Shown piece after piece: positions 53,477-64,000 of a stretch of DNA of 64,000 bases. The stretch spans positions 972,316 through 1,036,315 of the forward strand of contig NZ_VDES01000001.1 of the NCBI RefSeq assembly GCF_013607875.1. The letters run 5' to 3'. A program made the position numbers and the translations under genes. The notes under the pieces were generated by a model. The model was not told the origin of the DNA and did no database searches. It was given only the letters and a program-made list of their open reading frames with translations. Source of the DNA: Blastomonas ursincola. GTDB lineage: Bacteria > Pseudomonadota > Alphaproteobacteria > Sphingomonadales > Sphingomonadaceae. Every line of letters starts with the position of its first letter. Position 1 is the stretch's first letter.

Positions 53477-55990
53477 ATGAACGAGAAGACGCGGTTCAAT
53501 CCGCTGGCCGCCGATGCCCGCTGGCAGTCGGTGTGGGACGAGCGCCAGTCCTTCAAGGCAGACAGCAACAGCCCCAAGAAAAAGGCCTATGTGCTGGAGA
53601 TGTTCCCCTATCCGTCGGGGCGCATCCATATCGGCCATGTGCGCAACTATACCATGGGCGACGTGATCGCCCGCTTCCGCCGGATGCAGGGCTTCGAGGT
53701 GCTGCACCCGATGGGCTGGGACGCGTTCGGCATGCCGGCGGAAAACGCCGCCATGGAAAAGGGCGTGCACCCCGGCGGCTGGACCCGCGACAATATCGCC
53801 GCGATGCGCAAGCAGCTGAAGCGTCTGGGCTTCGCGCTCGACTGGAGCCGCGAGCTGGCGACCTGCGAGCCCGAATATTATGGCCATGAACAGGCGCTGT
53901 TCCTGGACTTGTACGCAGCAGGCCTCGTCTATCGCAAGGAAAGCGCGGTCAACTGGGACCCGGTCGATCAGACCGTGCTGGCCAACGAGCAGGTGATCGA
54001 CGGCAAGGGCTGGCGCTCGGGCGCGCAGGTCGAGCGCCGCAAGCTCAGCCAATGGTTCCTCAAGATCACCGACTTTGCCGACGAACTGCTCGAAGGCCTG
54101 GATACGCTGGAGGACTGGCCCGAGAAGGTCCGGTCGATGCAGGCGAACTGGATCGGCAAGTCGCAGGGCCTGACGTTCAGCTTCACGCTGTCGGGCGGCG
54201 CCGGGACGATCCCCGTCTATTCCACCCGCCCCGACACGATCTTCGGGGCGAGCTTTGTCGCCATTGCGGCCGACCATCCGCTGGCGGTCGAGCTGGCAGC
54301 GACCAATTCCGAGGCGCAAGCGTTCATCGATCGCTGCAAGGCGGGCGGCACCACGGCGGCGGAGCTGGAAACGGCAGAAAAGCTGGGCTTCGATACCGGG
54401 CTGAAAGCCATTCACCCGTTCGATCCGACATGGGAGCTGCCGGTCTTCATCGCCAATTTCGTGCTGATGGATTATGGCACCGGCGCGGTGATGGGCGTGC
54501 CCGGGCACGACCAGCGCGACCTCGATTTCGCGCGCAAGTACATGCTGCCGGTGACCCGCGTGGTCGCGGCCGAGGGCGAAGAGAACGCGCCCATCCATGA
54601 CGAGGCCTATACCGGGCCGGGCAGGATCATCAATTCGAGCTTTCTCGACGGCATGGCGGCGGAAGAGGCCAAGGCGAAGGTGATCGCGCGTGCCGAGGCC
54701 GAAGGCTGGGGCCAGGGCACCACCGTGTGGCGGCTGCGCGACTGGGGCGTCTCGCGCCAGCGCTATTGGGGCACGCCGATCCCGTTCATCCATTGCGACG
54801 ATTGCGGCGTCGTGCCCGTGCCCAAGGACCAGCTGCCGGTCACCCTGCCCGAGGATGTCAGCTTCGAGATCCCCGGCAACCCGCTGGTCCGTCACCCGAC
54901 ATGGAAGCATGTCGATTGCCCCAAATGCGGCAAGCCGGCGGTGCGCGAGACCGACACGCTCGACACGTTTGTGGATTCGAGCTGGTATTTCCTGCGCTTT
55001 GCCAGCCAGCCGTCGGACAAGCCGTTCGACGCGCAAGAAATTGCCAAATGGCTGCCCGTCGGCCAGTATATCGGCGGGGTCGAACATGCGATCCTGCACC
55101 TGCTTTACGCCCGTTTCTGGACGCGGGCGCTGGCCCGCATCGGCAAGCTCGAGGTGACTGAGCCGTTCGCTAGCCTGTTCACGCAGGGAATGGTGACGCA
55201 CCAGACCTGGCAGGACGCGAAAGGCAAGTGGCTTGGCCCCGAACAGGTCGAGAAGCGGGGCGAGGACTGGATCGTCACCGAGACCGGCGAGACCGCGTTT
55301 GCGGGCCGCGTCGAGAAGATGTCCAAGTCCAAGAAGAACGTGGTCGATCCCGACGAGATCGTGAACCGCTATGGCGCGGACGCGGTACGCTGGTTCATGC
55401 TGTCGGACAGCCCGCCCGAGCGCGATCTGCCGTGGAGCGAGGCGGGCATCGAGGGCTGCTGGCGCTTCGTCCAGCGGCTGTGGCGCGTGTTCAACTCGGT
55501 CGAGGCGGCCGAAGGCCAGGACAAGGCGCTCGATCGCAAGCTGCACCAGTCGATCGATCTGATCGCCAAGGACATCGAGGCGCTGGCCTTCAACAAGGCG
55601 GTGGCGCGGCTGTACGAGCTGACCAACGCGATCGAGAAGGCCGAGGCATCGGCCAGCCGCAACGTCGCGATCCGCGCGCTCGCCCGGCTGGTCGCGCCGA
55701 TGGTCCCGCACCTCGCCGAAGAGGCCTGGGAAGTGCTCGAAGGCCACGGACTCATCGCCGACGCCAGCTGGCCCGAGGTCGATCCGGCGCTGCTGGTCGA
55801 GGACGAGGTCACCATCGCGGTGCAGATCAAGGGCAAGCTGCGCGACACGCTCACCGTCGCCAAGGGCCTGCCCAACGAGGAGCTCGAACGGCTTGCGCTG
55901 GCATCGGACAAGGTGCAGCGTAGCCTGGACGGTGCGGCGATCCGCAAGGTGATCGTGGTGCCCGACCGGCTGGTCAATCTGGTGGTGTGA
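53477..55990 (+). CDS. leuS: Leucyl-tRNA synthetase
   Basis: Charges tRNA-Leu. 837 residues; AGAGGG is five bases before the ATG. Class I signatures are HIGH in [12 protein letters not shown] and KMSKS in [10 protein letters not shown]. The CP1 editing domain, which hydrolyses mischarged tRNA, lies at about 225-410 ([22 protein letters not shown]). Length is slightly below the E. coli enzyme (860). Confidence 0.98.
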   Translation: MNEKTRFNPLAADARWQSVWDERQSFKADSNSPKKKAYVLEMFPYPSGRIHIGHVRNYTMGDVIARFRRMQGFEVLHPMGWDAFGMPAENAAMEKGVHPGGWTRDNIAAMRKQLKRLGFALDWSRELATCEPEYYGHEQALFLDLYAAGLVYRKESAVNWDPVDQTVLANEQVIDGKGWRSGAQVERRKLSQWFLKITDFADELLEGLDTLEDWPEKVRSMQANWIGKSQGLTFSFTLSGGAGTIPVYSTRPDTIFGASFVAIAADHPLAVELAATNSEAQAFIDRCKAGGTTAAELETAEKLGFDTGLKAIHPFDPTWELPVFIANFVLMDYGTGAVMGVPGHDQRDLDFARKYMLPVTRVVAAEGEENAPIHDEAYTGPGRIINSSFLDGMAAEEAKAKVIARAEAEGWGQGTTVWRLRDWGVSRQRYWGTPIPFIHCDDCGVVPVPKDQLPVTLPEDVSFEIPGNPLVRHPTWKHVDCPKCGKPAVRETDTLDTFVDSSWYFLRFASQPSDKPFDAQEIAKWLPVGQYIGGVEHAILHLLYARFWTRALARIGKLEVTEPFASLFTQGMVTHQTWQDAKGKWLGPEQVEKRGEDWIVTETGETAFAGRVEKMSKSKKNVVDPDEIVNRYGADAVRWFMLSDSPPERDLPWSEAGIEGCWRFVQRLWRVFNSVEAAEGQDKALDRKLHQSIDLIAKDIEALAFNKAVARLYELTNAIEKAEASASRNVAIRALARLVAPMVPHLAEEAWEVLEGHGLIADASWPEVDPALLVEDEVTIAVQIKGKLRDTLTVAKGLPNEELERLALASDKVQRSLDGAAIRKVIVVPDRLVNLVV

Positions 55991-56011
55991 TGGCTTTACG
56001 TATCAACTTCC

Positions 56012-56100
56012 GTCATGCTGAACTTGTTTCAGCACCCATCGTGCCCCAGCAGCCGAAGCCGCTTGGGGAGAAATGGGCCCTGAAACAAGTTCAGGGTGAC
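56012..56100. repeat. 89-bp imperfect palindromic element between leuS and lptE
   Basis: The left arm GTCATGCTGAACTTGTTTCA (from 56012) pairs with the right arm TGAAACAAGTTCAGGGTGAC (to 56100). This long hairpin is a dispersed sphingomonad-type element, seen here in a 154-bp gap; it may serve as a terminator for leuS. Confidence 0.78.
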
Positions 56101-56144
56101 GGGGTTGGTAGCGTACTTGCTTCCTTATGCGCCGGAGCGAACTG

Positions 56145-56642
56145 ATGCGTGCCCTTCTCCCCCTCGCCCTGCTCGCCTCGCTGTCCGCGTGCGGGATGAA
56201 GCCGCTTTATTCGAACGGCACCCGGGGTGCGGTCGCGACCACGCTGGGCGATGTCGCGGTCGCGCCGATCCAGGGGCGCGCGGGCTGGCTGGTGAAGAAT
56301 GCGCTCGACGACAAGCTTGACGCGCTGAGCAACGGAAATCAGCGCTACAAGCTGCAGGTCGTGCTCGACGACAAGATCACCGGCTTCGGTCTGCTCGCCA
56401 ACGATCAGGTGACGCGCGAGCGCCGCACGCTGCGCGCGCGCTACCAATTGGTCGATATCGCGAGCGGCGAAACAGTGCTCGATGCCACCGCCGCCTCCGA
56501 CGCCGGTATCGACATCGTCAGCAGCGAATATGCGACCATCGCGGCGGAGAACCGCGCGCTCGAGAACCTGTCGCTCGAGATTGCCGACCAGATCGTGACG
56601 CGCCTTTCGCTGTTCGCGCGCGAGGTTTCGGCCGCGCAATGA
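56145..56642 (+). CDS. lptE: LPS assembly lipoprotein LptE
   Basis: Outer-membrane lipoprotein that plugs LptD during lipopolysaccharide export. 165 residues from the ATG at 56145 (GGAG seven bases upstream). The lipobox is LLASLSAC, with attachment at about Cys15, then GMKPLYSNG, a common LptE/LptE-like start. Identification uses that motif plus position between leuS and holA. The stop overlaps holA as ATGA. Confidence 0.88.
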   Translation: MRALLPLALLASLSACGMKPLYSNGTRGAVATTLGDVAVAPIQGRAGWLVKNALDDKLDALSNGNQRYKLQVVLDDKITGFGLLANDQVTRERRTLRARYQLVDIASGETVLDATAASDAGIDIVSSEYATIAAENRALENLSLEIADQIVTRLSLFAREVSAAQ

Positions 56643-57676
56643 AGGGCGATGCAGGTGCCATCCAGGCGCTCGCCCGCAAGCCGCGCCCCGATATCCGGCT
56701 CTATCTGATCTTCGGCACCGACGATGGCGGCAATGCCGCACTGATGACGGATATCATCGCGAGCTTTCCCAAGGGCACCGAGCGTACCGATATCGACGGG
56801 CACCAGCTCGCCAAGGACCCCTCGCTGCTCGCTGCCGAGGCCGCCTCGCTCTCGCTGTTCGGCGATGCGCGCTATATCCGCGTTCACACCAACGGCGAGG
56901 AAAGCCTGGCTGCGGTCGAGGCGCTGCTCGCGGCGGACAAGGCGGTGAACCCCGTCGTCATGCTGGCGACCGGCATCACCGACAAGTCGCGCATCGCCAA
57001 GGCCGTGCTCGCCGCACCCAATGCGATGGCGGTGCAGACCAAGATTCCGGGGCCGGACGATATGGCGCGGATCGTGACCGATCTCGGCCGCGCGGCGGGG
57101 CTGACCATCGATGCCGAACTGGCGCATGTCATCGCGGGCTTCACCGCCGCCGATCGCAGGCTGGCGGCGCAGGAAATCGAGAAGCTCTCGCTCTATCTCG
57201 ACGCCAGCCCGGAAGAGCCCAAGCCGGTGACGCGCGAGGCCATCGCCGCGCTGCGCGCCGATGCCGAGGATGACGCGATGCAGCCGATCATCAACGCGGC
57301 GCTGTCCGGCGACCTCAAGCGCCTGCCCGAGGAACTCAAGCGCATGCGCGAGCAGGCGGTGTCCGAGGTCGGACTGGTCATCGTGATGCAGCGCCAGGTG
57401 ATGCAGCTCGCCGGCCACGCCCAGCGCATGGGCCAACCCCGCGATGTCGCTGCCTGGGTGCGGCAGGAGATGCAGAGCCGCCGTTTATGGGGCGGCGGCA
57501 GCGCGAACGACTGGACGCGCCAGCTGCGCGCCTGGGGCCGTCCGCAGGCGGTAGCGCGGCTGTCCGAGCGGCTGCTGGTGCTGCAACAGGCGATGATGAA
57601 GGCGAGCCCCGGCCCTGCGCTGCTGCTCGAGCAGGAACTGCTGGAAATCGCCCGGGTTGCAGCGCGCGCATCTTGA
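56639..57676 (+). CDS. holA: DNA polymerase III subunit delta
   Basis: Clamp-loader subunit that opens the beta ring. 345 residues. The order leuS-lptE-holA is common in alphaproteobacteria. [17 protein letters not shown] at the N-terminus, [12 protein letters not shown], and the C-terminal [14 protein letters not shown]-like collar helices fit HolA. Overlaps lptE by 4 bp. Confidence 0.93.
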   Translation: MKGDAGAIQALARKPRPDIRLYLIFGTDDGGNAALMTDIIASFPKGTERTDIDGHQLAKDPSLLAAEAASLSLFGDARYIRVHTNGEESLAAVEALLAADKAVNPVVMLATGITDKSRIAKAVLAAPNAMAVQTKIPGPDDMARIVTDLGRAAGLTIDAELAHVIAGFTAADRRLAAQEIEKLSLYLDASPEEPKPVTREAIAALRADAEDDAMQPIINAALSGDLKRLPEELKRMREQAVSEVGLVIVMQRQVMQLAGHAQRMGQPRDVAAWVRQEMQSRRLWGGGSANDWTRQLRAWGRPQAVARLSERLLVLQQAMMKASPGPALLLEQELLEIARVAARAS

Positions 57677-57722
57677 TCTTTGCCCCGTGCGGTCCATGTT
57701 ACAGTCTCCCCAGGAGAGACCG

Positions 57723-58121
57723 ATGAGCGACACGAAGATCAGCGACGCCGAATGGCGTCAGCGCCTCAGCCCCGAACAATATCACGTGCTGCGCGAAGGC
57801 GGCACCGAGCGGGCGTTTACCGGCAAGTATAACGACCACAAGGGCACCGGCATGTACCGCTGCGCCGGATGCGGTGCGCCGCTGTTCGAATCGGACACCA
57901 AGTATAATAGCGGCTCGGGCTGGCCCAGCTTCACCGCTCCGGTGGAGCAGGAAGCGGTCAGCGAGATCGTCGACACGAGCCACGGCATGGTCCGTACCGA
58001 GGTCCGCTGCGCGCGCTGCGACGGGCATCTGGGCCATGTCTTCCCGGATGGTCCGGGGCCCGAAGGCCTGCGCTATTGCATGAACAGCGCCTCGCTGGAC
58101 TTCGAGCCGAAAGAGGATTGA
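57723..58121 (+). CDS. msrB: Peptide-methionine (R)-S-oxide reductase MsrB
   Basis: Repairs methionine-R-sulfoxide in proteins. 132 residues from the ATG at 57723 (GGAG about eight bases upstream). Zinc-binding cysteine pairs are in RCAGCGAPL and [10 protein letters not shown]; the catalytic cysteine is in [10 protein letters not shown]. Family length. Confidence 0.97.
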   Translation: MSDTKISDAEWRQRLSPEQYHVLREGGTERAFTGKYNDHKGTGMYRCAGCGAPLFESDTKYNSGSGWPSFTAPVEQEAVSEIVDTSHGMVRTEVRCARCDGHLGHVFPDGPGPEGLRYCMNSASLDFEPKED

Positions 58122-58125
58122 TCGT

Positions 58126-58212
58126 CCCGTCATTCCCGCGAACGCGGGAATCCCGCTTCTGTCCGGACGCTGGAGAAGTGAAGCGGGACCCCCGCCTTTG
58201 CGGGGGTGACGA
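58126..58212. repeat. Compound repeat of three hairpins between msrB and smr
   Basis: ATTCCCGCG-AA-CGCGGGAAT (58132-58151), then TCCCGCTTCT pairing loosely with AGAAGTGAAGCGGGA, then ACCCCCGC-CTTT-GCGGGGGT (58189-58208). The CGTCATTCCCGCGAACGCGGG text is a well-known type of dispersed intergenic repeat. It separates two convergent genes and could stop transcription from both sides. Confidence 0.8.
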
Positions 58213-58239
58213 CGAAAGGCGCGATGCAAATCTTGCTCG

Positions 58240-58905
58240 CTAACCCCGCCGCCGCCGCAGCACGATATACAGCGCCCCATCCCCGCCATGCCGGGGATGC
58301 GCGTTGCGCACCGCCGCGATATCGCCCGCATGGCGCGACGAGGCGAGCCAGTCCGACACCGCTGCGCGGATCGCGCCGCGCCCACTTTCGGGCGCCCTAG
58401 CCTTGCCGGTAATCAGCAGCATCAGCCGCATATCCGCCGCAATGGCCTGGCCCAGCGCCAGGTCGAGCCGCGCATAGGCGCTCGCCAGCGTGTGGCCGTG
58501 GAGGTCGATCGTCACATCGGGCTGCACCCCGCCCTTGGCCATGCGCCGGTCCCAATGGCCGTCGAGATTGCCCTTGACCGTGGGGACGGGTGCAGGAGTG
58601 AAAGTCCAGCCGGGGGTGGGTTTGGTTGTGCTTCCGCTCAGCCAGTCCTCCCCCTTGATGGGGGAGGCGCAAGACTTGGCCGCGTGCGGCCTAGTCGCAG
58701 CGTTGGGGGTGATGGTGCCGCTAGCATCCGAGCTGGAGGCACCATCACCCCCACGCGATTCCTGGTTGGGGATTTGGCCTCCCCCATCAAGAAGGAGGGC
58801 TTTACGCGGGAGGGGAGAGGATTTCCTGTCCTTGAACGGCTCGACGGTCGCGATCACCCGCTTCCACAGGGCCGCTTCCGCATCGGTCAGCGGCCTGCGG
58901 CTCAT
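58240..58905 (-). CDS. Smr-domain protein with an in-frame palindromic insertion
   Basis: 221 residues from the ATG at 58905. The Smr (MutS2-like nuclease) domain is C-terminal, from about 128: DVTIDLHGHTLASAY with the DxHG motif, and LLITGKARAP. The first 30 residues (TDAEAALWKRV) are the usual N-terminus. Residues about 36-87 are encoded by a 154-bp palindrome and have no family counterpart, making the protein longer than its relatives. The gene lies 2 bp after mltA on the same strand. Confidence 0.85.
   Translation of the reverse strand: MSRRPLTDAEAALWKRVIATVEPFKDRKSSPLPRKALLLDGGGQIPNQESRGGDGASSSDASGTITPNAATRPHAAKSCASPIKGEDWLSGSTTKPTPGWTFTPAPVPTVKGNLDGHWDRRMAKGGVQPDVTIDLHGHTLASAYARLDLALGQAIAADMRLMLLITGKARAPESGRGAIRAAVSDWLASSRHAGDIAAVRNAHPRHGGDGALYIVLRRRRG
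58646..58799. repeat. Palindromic element inserted inside the smr gene
   Basis: Outer arms CCTCCCCCTTGATGGGGGAGG (left) and CCTCCCCCATCAAGAAGGAGG (right) and an inner perfect pair GGGGGTGATGGTGCC (58705-58719) with GGCACCATCACCCCC (58738-58752). The whole element is open in the smr frame and contributes about 52 residues. It is analogous in behaviour, not in sequence, to the Rickettsia palindromic elements found inside genes. Confidence 0.85.
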
Positions 58906-58907
58906 CG

Positions 58908-60215
58908 TCAGCGTGCCTGGGCAGCGAGTCGGTCGTATGTCCCGCGCGGCAGCAGGATCAGCGCCAGCCCCCGCGCGGACATGCCACCCGCAATCGTCCG
59001 GGCCTGGTCGCCGGCACCCCAGAAGGTATCGAACCGGTTCGCGCCCTTGATTGCGCCGCCGGTATCCTGCGCCACCCACAGCCCGTTGGGCTCGGCGCGG
59101 TCCATCGACAGGAAGACCGGCGCACCGAGCGGAATGAACTTGGGGTCGGCAGCGACGGTGCTGCCCGCCTCGACCTGATAGCCGAGCGCGCCCAGCGGCC
59201 CCGGCCCGGTCAGCTCGCGGAAGAAGACGAAGCTCTTGTTCTCGCGCATGATCGCGCGGCCCTCTTCCGGGTTCGCGCGCAGCCAGGCGACGATGCCCTG
59301 CATGCTCGCCTGGCCCGGCGCGAGCAGACCGCGTGTCCGCATCAATGCGCCGATGCCGGTATAGTCGCGCCCGTTCTGCGACGCATAGCCGATCCGCACC
59401 ACCGATCCGTCGGGCGCGCGCAGCCGTCCCGAACCCTGGACCTGAAGGAAGAAGAACTCGATCTCGTCCGCCGCCCAGGCGATGATCGGCGCGCGGCCGT
59501 TCAGCGATCCCTGCTCGATTTGCGTCCGGTCATCATAGGGCACGAAATCGCTGCCCTTGACCTTGCCGCGGATCTTCTTGCCCGCCCATTCGGGGGAGAA
59601 TTGCGACAGGTCGACATCGACCAGATCGGACGGGCGGCCATAGACCGGCACCTCGAACCCCGGCTGGCGGGTGCGGGTGCCCGCGATCTCGGGTTCGAAA
59701 TAGCCGGTGGCAAAGGCCGCGCCCTCGCCGACCTGGACCGCCTCGAACGCCTCGGCAAAGAAGCGGACCGGATCCTTGTCGCCCCAGGAAGCGGCGGCAT
59801 CGCAGGGCGCGCGCCAGTCCTCGGGCCGGGTCAGGCCACTCGCATCCTGGCGCGTGGTGACCGAGGGGCAGGTCAGGCGAAATGCGGCGAGCGCCGCGCG
59901 CGCATCGTCGGCGGCGATCGGCAGGCTGGCGATTTCGGGACCGCGCCGCAGCGTCTGGCCTGCAGCTTGCGCAACATCGGCGCTGGCGATCACCCCTGCT
60001 CCGGTCATCGCGGGCAGCGGCGTCGCGCGCGGGATCACGTAACTGGTCGTTGCCGTCGGTGCGGGCGCTGGGCTGGGCACGCGGCCCGGCGCGGGACTCA
60101 CCGTCTCATAAGGCAGGCGAGAAGGCGGCGGCGTCGATGCGGTCTCTGCCGAGGGAATAGCCCCCGCGCATCCGGCAAGCGCCAGCGGCAACAGGGCAAG
60201 CGCCAGCCTGTGCAT
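58908..60215 (-). CDS. mltA: Membrane-bound lytic murein transglycosylase A
   Basis: Cuts peptidoglycan glycan strands, leaving 1,6-anhydroMurNAc. 435 residues from the ATG at 60215; lipobox LALAGC gives lipid attachment at about Cys16. A Pro-rich linker precedes the MltA domain (GYFEPEIAGTRTRQ) and the 3D domain with DTGGAIKGANRFDTFWG. The long frame upstream of the ATG is not family sequence. Confidence 0.95.
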   Translation of the reverse strand: MHRLALALLPLALAGCAGAIPSAETASTPPPSRLPYETVSPAPGRVPSPAPAPTATTSYVIPRATPLPAMTGAGVIASADVAQAAGQTLRRGPEIASLPIAADDARAALAAFRLTCPSVTTRQDASGLTRPEDWRAPCDAAASWGDKDPVRFFAEAFEAVQVGEGAAFATGYFEPEIAGTRTRQPGFEVPVYGRPSDLVDVDLSQFSPEWAGKKIRGKVKGSDFVPYDDRTQIEQGSLNGRAPIIAWAADEIEFFFLQVQGSGRLRAPDGSVVRIGYASQNGRDYTGIGALMRTRGLLAPGQASMQGIVAWLRANPEEGRAIMRENKSFVFFRELTGPGPLGALGYQVEAGSTVAADPKFIPLGAPVFLSMDRAEPNGLWVAQDTGGAIKGANRFDTFWGAGDQARTIAGGMSARGLALILLPRGTYDRLAAQAR

Positions 60216-60238
60216 CGCAGCCCCCTGCCCCGACACGA

Positions 60239-60901
60239 TCAGGCCTGATCGGTTTCGACCAGAATCCAGTTGGGATCGTTGCTGCGCAGGTCGCGCTGGA
60301 AGGTCCACACGTCGTGCGTCTCGACCGCATCGGTCAACGAACCGGCGACCAGCTCGCCATCAGGGCCGCGCACGACCGCGGCGATGTCCGAATCGAAGCG
60401 CACGGTAATGCGTGCCAGCGGCGCGTCATATTCGGCATCGACGATACGGGTCTCGTCGATCCGCACCAGCCGGTTTTCGAGCGTCTCGCCACGCTGGTCA
60501 CGCTGCTCGATCGATTCGGCGAAGCTTTCGTAGACCTCGTCGTCGCACAGGCTGCGCAGCTGCTCGCGATCGCCCGCCCAGAAGGCCTCGAGGATCATCG
60601 CATAGGCGGCCTTGGCGCCTTCACGGAAGCGGCCGACATCGAAGCTGCGATCGGCAGCAAGCATCTGGCGGATGCCGGGCTCGGCAGTGATATCGAACAC
60701 CGTTGAGGTGCCCGGCGTCAGCCCGGCGGGCTTGTCGTCAAGCTGTGGCCGCTCGATCGCGGCGGGGCGTTTGGTGACAGGCGTGTCCATCCCGCGGGTC
60801 AGCGGTTCCTGCTCGTGCCCGGTGCGTTTGCCCAGCACCGAATAGAGCCGGAGCCCCAGAAATGCTGCAACCATGGCCAGGATGATGATTTCTACCGTCA
60901 C
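60239..60901 (-). CDS. Tim44-like domain protein
   Basis: 220 residues from the GTG at 60901 (GGGAAG close upstream). An N-terminal membrane helix (VEIIILAMVAAFLGLRL) is followed by a Tim44-like NTF2-fold domain (GRFREGAKAAYAMILEAFWAG, RFDSDIAAVVRG). In alphaproteobacteria these TimA-like proteins are the relatives of mitochondrial import factor Tim44; bacterial function is poorly known. It is divergent from secB, a genuine protein-export gene, which is suggestive. Confidence 0.87.
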   Translation of the reverse strand: MTVEIIILAMVAAFLGLRLYSVLGKRTGHEQEPLTRGMDTPVTKRPAAIERPQLDDKPAGLTPGTSTVFDITAEPGIRQMLAADRSFDVGRFREGAKAAYAMILEAFWAGDREQLRSLCDDEVYESFAESIEQRDQRGETLENRLVRIDETRIVDAEYDAPLARITVRFDSDIAAVVRGPDGELVAGSLTDAVETHDVWTFQRDLRSNDPNWILVETDQA

Positions 60902-61118
60902 AAGACTTCCCGTTTGCCCACCCGTGTGGAACGTGATGCTGCCAGCGCAGCAGGTTGAAAGCACAACATAGGACATGTCGGCCAATATGCAAATCGCTTT
61001 GGCCCGATATCCGTTGCGCCGGGCCTGCACTTTCGCGACGCTTGCGCATGCACCGCAGCCCGATTAGAGCGCCGATCAGGACGCGCGGGGCGCGCACGAG
61101 CATCGAAAGGGAATATCC

Positions 61119-61625
61119 ATGGCCGAAGACGGCACCGACAACTCGCAAAATCCGGCGCTGAACGGCGCAGCGGGACCGCAGGCGGGCCTGATCTCGCAAT
61201 ATGTGAAGGACCTTTCGGTCGAGAACCCGAATGCGCCCGACAGCTATCAGTGGCCCGGCCAGCTGAGCTTCGACGTGCAGTTCCGCGCCGAATCGCGCCA
61301 GCTCAACGAAGAAGTGCATGAAATGCTGTGCACCTACACGATCGCCGCCAAGGCCGAGCAGGGCACCGCCTATCTCGTCGAGCTCGCCTATGGCGCGCTG
61401 GTCGGCCTGCGCGGGATGGACGAGGAGCAGACGCGCCGCTTCCTGTTCGCCGATACGCCGCGCATGGTCTTCCCGAACATCCGTCTGATCCTGGGCAATG
61501 TCATCCGCGATGCGGGCTATCCGCCGCTGGTGCTCGAACCGATCGATTTCGTCGGCCTGTACGAACAGCAGAGCCAGGATCCGAATTTCGGTGCGGCGAT
61601 GCCGCCTGCAGAAGGCAACGCCTGA
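61119..61625 (+). CDS. secB: Protein-export chaperone SecB
   Basis: Holds preproteins unfolded for SecA. 168 residues with AAGGGA six bases before the ATG. ISQYVKDLSVENPNAP, the central FDVQFRAESRQLNEEVHEM and FPNIRLILGNVIRDAGYPPL are signatures; the length is typical for alphaproteobacteria. Divergent from the Tim44-like gene. Confidence 0.97.
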   Translation: MAEDGTDNSQNPALNGAAGPQAGLISQYVKDLSVENPNAPDSYQWPGQLSFDVQFRAESRQLNEEVHEMLCTYTIAAKAEQGTAYLVELAYGALVGLRGMDEEQTRRFLFADTPRMVFPNIRLILGNVIRDAGYPPLVLEPIDFVGLYEQQSQDPNFGAAMPPAEGNA

Positions 61626-61650
61626 TCCTCGCATCCCGGGTCATCATCCG

Positions 61651-63228
61651 ATGAACCTCCTGCGCGCCGTCTCCACCATCGGCGGTCTGACCCTGGTCAG
61701 CCGCGTGCTGGGGATGGTGCGCGACATATTGATGGCGCGCTATGTCGGCGCAGGCATGGCATCGGACGCGTTCCTGATCGCCTGGCGGCTGCCCAACCTG
61801 TTTCGCGCGCTGTTTGCCGAGGGCGCGTTCGCCGCGGTCTTCGTGCCGATGTTCAACCGCAAGCTGGCCGAAGCCGACAAGGACGCGCCCGGTACCGGGC
61901 TGGACGTCGCCAAGGCCTTTGCCGGCCAGGTGCTGTCGGTGCTGGTGCCGTTCCTGGTCCTGTTCACCGCGCTAATGATGCTGGCCGCCGGGCCCGTCGT
62001 CTATGCGATGACCGGCGGTTTTCCCGATGGCGGGCCGGAAAAGTTTGCGCTGGCGCGGCACCTGACGATCATCACCTTCCCCTATCTCGGGCTGATCTCG
62101 CTGGTGTCGCTGCTCGGCGGCATTCTCAATTCGCTCAACCGCTTCTGGGTCAATGCCGCCGCGCCGATCCTGCTCAACATCTGCATGATCGTGGCCTTGC
62201 TGTTCTTCCGCGGCGATAACGAGGTCGAAACCGCGATCACCCAGGCGATTGCGGTCACCGTGTCGGGCGCGCTGCAGCTGCTCTGGCTGATCCTGTCGTG
62301 CCGCGCCAATGGCGTGGTGCTCAAGCTCTCGCGTCCGCGCCTGTCGCCCGACGTCAAGGCAATGCTGCTGCTGATTGCCCCTGCGGCGATCGGCCAGGGT
62401 GCGATCCAGTTCAACCTGCTGATATCCACCTCTCTTGCCGCGCGCTACCTGAGCGAAGGCGCGGTCTCGTGGATCTATTATGCCGACCGGCTGAACCAGC
62501 TGCCGCTCGGGCTGATCGGCATCGGCGTCGGCACCGCGATCCTGCCGATGCTCTCGCGCCAGATCGGCAGCGGCGATAGCGCGGCCGCGCTCAACACGCA
62601 GAACCGCGCGCTCGAACTCGCGCTGCTGCTCGCATTGCCCGCTGCCGTGGCGCTGGTCACCGCCGCCGGGCCGATCATCCATGGCGTGTTCCAGTATGGC
62701 GCCTTCACCGCCGAGGACACGCTGGCCACCGCGCAGGTGCTCGCCGCCTTTGCCTGCGGTGTGCCGGCCTATGTGCTGATCAAGGTGCTGACCCCCGGCT
62801 TCTACGCCCGCGCCGACACCAGGACGCCGGTGCGGCTGGCGCTGGCGGCGATGCTGGTCAATCTCGTCGGCAATCTGGTGCTGATCTGGCCGTTGGGGCC
62901 GGTTGGCGTGGGCGTTGCGACGGCTCTGTCGGCCTGGGTCAATGTCGGCCTGCTGTTCGGCGTGCTCTACAAGCGCGGGCATATTCAGCCCGATGGGCGG
63001 CTGATCGCCAAGACCTGGCGCATCGTAGCGGCGGCGGCGCTGATGGGTGTGGCGCTCTGGTTCGGCGGGCATCTGGCTGAAGGCTGGATGGAAGGACGGC
63101 TCGAGCATCGCATTGCCGCACTCGCCGTCTTGTGCGGTGGCGGCGCCGCGGTATATGGGCTCGCAACGCTGGCGCTGGGCGCTTACCGGCTCAGCGAGAT
63201 CAAGGGCATGCTGCGCCGCAAGGGCTAG
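61651..63228 (+). CDS. murJ: Lipid II flippase MurJ
   Basis: Flips lipid II across the inner membrane. 525 residues from the ATG at 61651, 25 bp after secB, with about 14 membrane helices. The N-terminal [20 protein letters not shown] and [19 protein letters not shown] are MviN/MurJ signatures, as is [16 protein letters not shown]. The flippase is away from the dcw cluster, as in most genomes. Confidence 0.96.
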   Translation: MNLLRAVSTIGGLTLVSRVLGMVRDILMARYVGAGMASDAFLIAWRLPNLFRALFAEGAFAAVFVPMFNRKLAEADKDAPGTGLDVAKAFAGQVLSVLVPFLVLFTALMMLAAGPVVYAMTGGFPDGGPEKFALARHLTIITFPYLGLISLVSLLGGILNSLNRFWVNAAAPILLNICMIVALLFFRGDNEVETAITQAIAVTVSGALQLLWLILSCRANGVVLKLSRPRLSPDVKAMLLLIAPAAIGQGAIQFNLLISTSLAARYLSEGAVSWIYYADRLNQLPLGLIGIGVGTAILPMLSRQIGSGDSAAALNTQNRALELALLLALPAAVALVTAAGPIIHGVFQYGAFTAEDTLATAQVLAAFACGVPAYVLIKVLTPGFYARADTRTPVRLALAAMLVNLVGNLVLIWPLGPVGVGVATALSAWVNVGLLFGVLYKRGHIQPDGRLIAKTWRIVAAAALMGVALWFGGHLAEGWMEGRLEHRIAALAVLCGGGAAVYGLATLALGAYRLSEIKGMLRRKG

Positions 63229-63263
63229 GCGTCCCCTTCCCTTCAGGCGAGAAAGTAAAAGAC

Positions 63264-64000
<737 letters not shown>

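Noticed and set aside
52853-55747. A 964-codon minus-strand frame across leuS
   Set aside because: Antisense to leucyl-tRNA synthetase with no recognisable family; a GC-skew shadow.

Overview
The window is a GC-rich chromosomal segment of an alphaproteobacterium, most probably a member of the Sphingomonadales. This is inferred from three things: an FtsZ ending in the short PRFLGRQ-type tail next to a complete dcw cluster; the alphaproteobacterial blocks DUF3576-leuS-lptE-holA and smr-mltA-tim44/secB; and the mix of a TonB-dependent receptor with a racemase-type CaiB/BaiF enzyme. No rRNA, tRNA, CRISPR array, prophage or insertion sequence was seen.

Layout. 1-8.2 kb is accessory and metabolic: a truncated TonB-dependent receptor, an alpha-methylacyl-CoA racemase-like protein, an AT-richer islet with two small uncertain genes (a HEPN-motif protein and a MazE-tail-like mini-ORF), glutaminase, a bile-acid-symporter-like transporter, a radical SAM protein and an ABC1/UbiB kinase. 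8.2-29.5 kb is the division and cell wall (dcw) cluster on the minus strand, transcribed mraZ-rsmH-ftsL-ftsI-murE-murF-mraY-murD-ftsW-murG-murC-murB-ddlB-ftsQ-ftsA-ftsZ and followed by a SPOR-domain protein. Most junctions are 1-4 nt overlaps. Palindromic repeats have settled at the murC/murB and murB/ddlB junctions. 29.8-32.8 kb holds a GldG-like lipoprotein, a small membrane protein, cysteine synthase and a CpdA-like phosphodiesterase.

32.8-38.3 kb holds the most unusual locus. Three consecutive minus-strand genes encode (i) an 851-residue flavin/NAD oxidoreductase fused to two cyclic-nucleotide-binding domains and a four-cluster ferredoxin, (ii) a membrane cytochrome b with two His-x13-His helices, and (iii) a protein with a cytoplasmic FHA domain, one membrane helix and ten CXXCH haem sites. 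The CpdA-like phosphodiesterase follows in the same direction, and a CcmI-like TPR protein is divergent. I read this as a predicted transmembrane electron conduit under cyclic-nucleotide and perhaps phosphothreonine control. The function is inferred, not known.

39.7-52.7 kb is regulatory and envelope: a LuxR solo with an altered ligand pocket, a NarL-type histidine kinase/response regulator pair enclosing two exported proteins, a three-gene M48 metalloprotease operon, YggS, a ThiE-like protein, and a LysR regulator divergent from an NTF2-like/SDR pair. 53-64 kb is housekeeping: a DUF3576-like lipoprotein, leuS, lptE, holA, msrB, smr (carrying an in-frame palindromic element), mltA, tim44-like, secB, murJ and the start of trpS.

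Starts were adjusted by hand where ribosome-binding sites, overlaps or family alignment from memory favoured an internal start. No similarity search was run.
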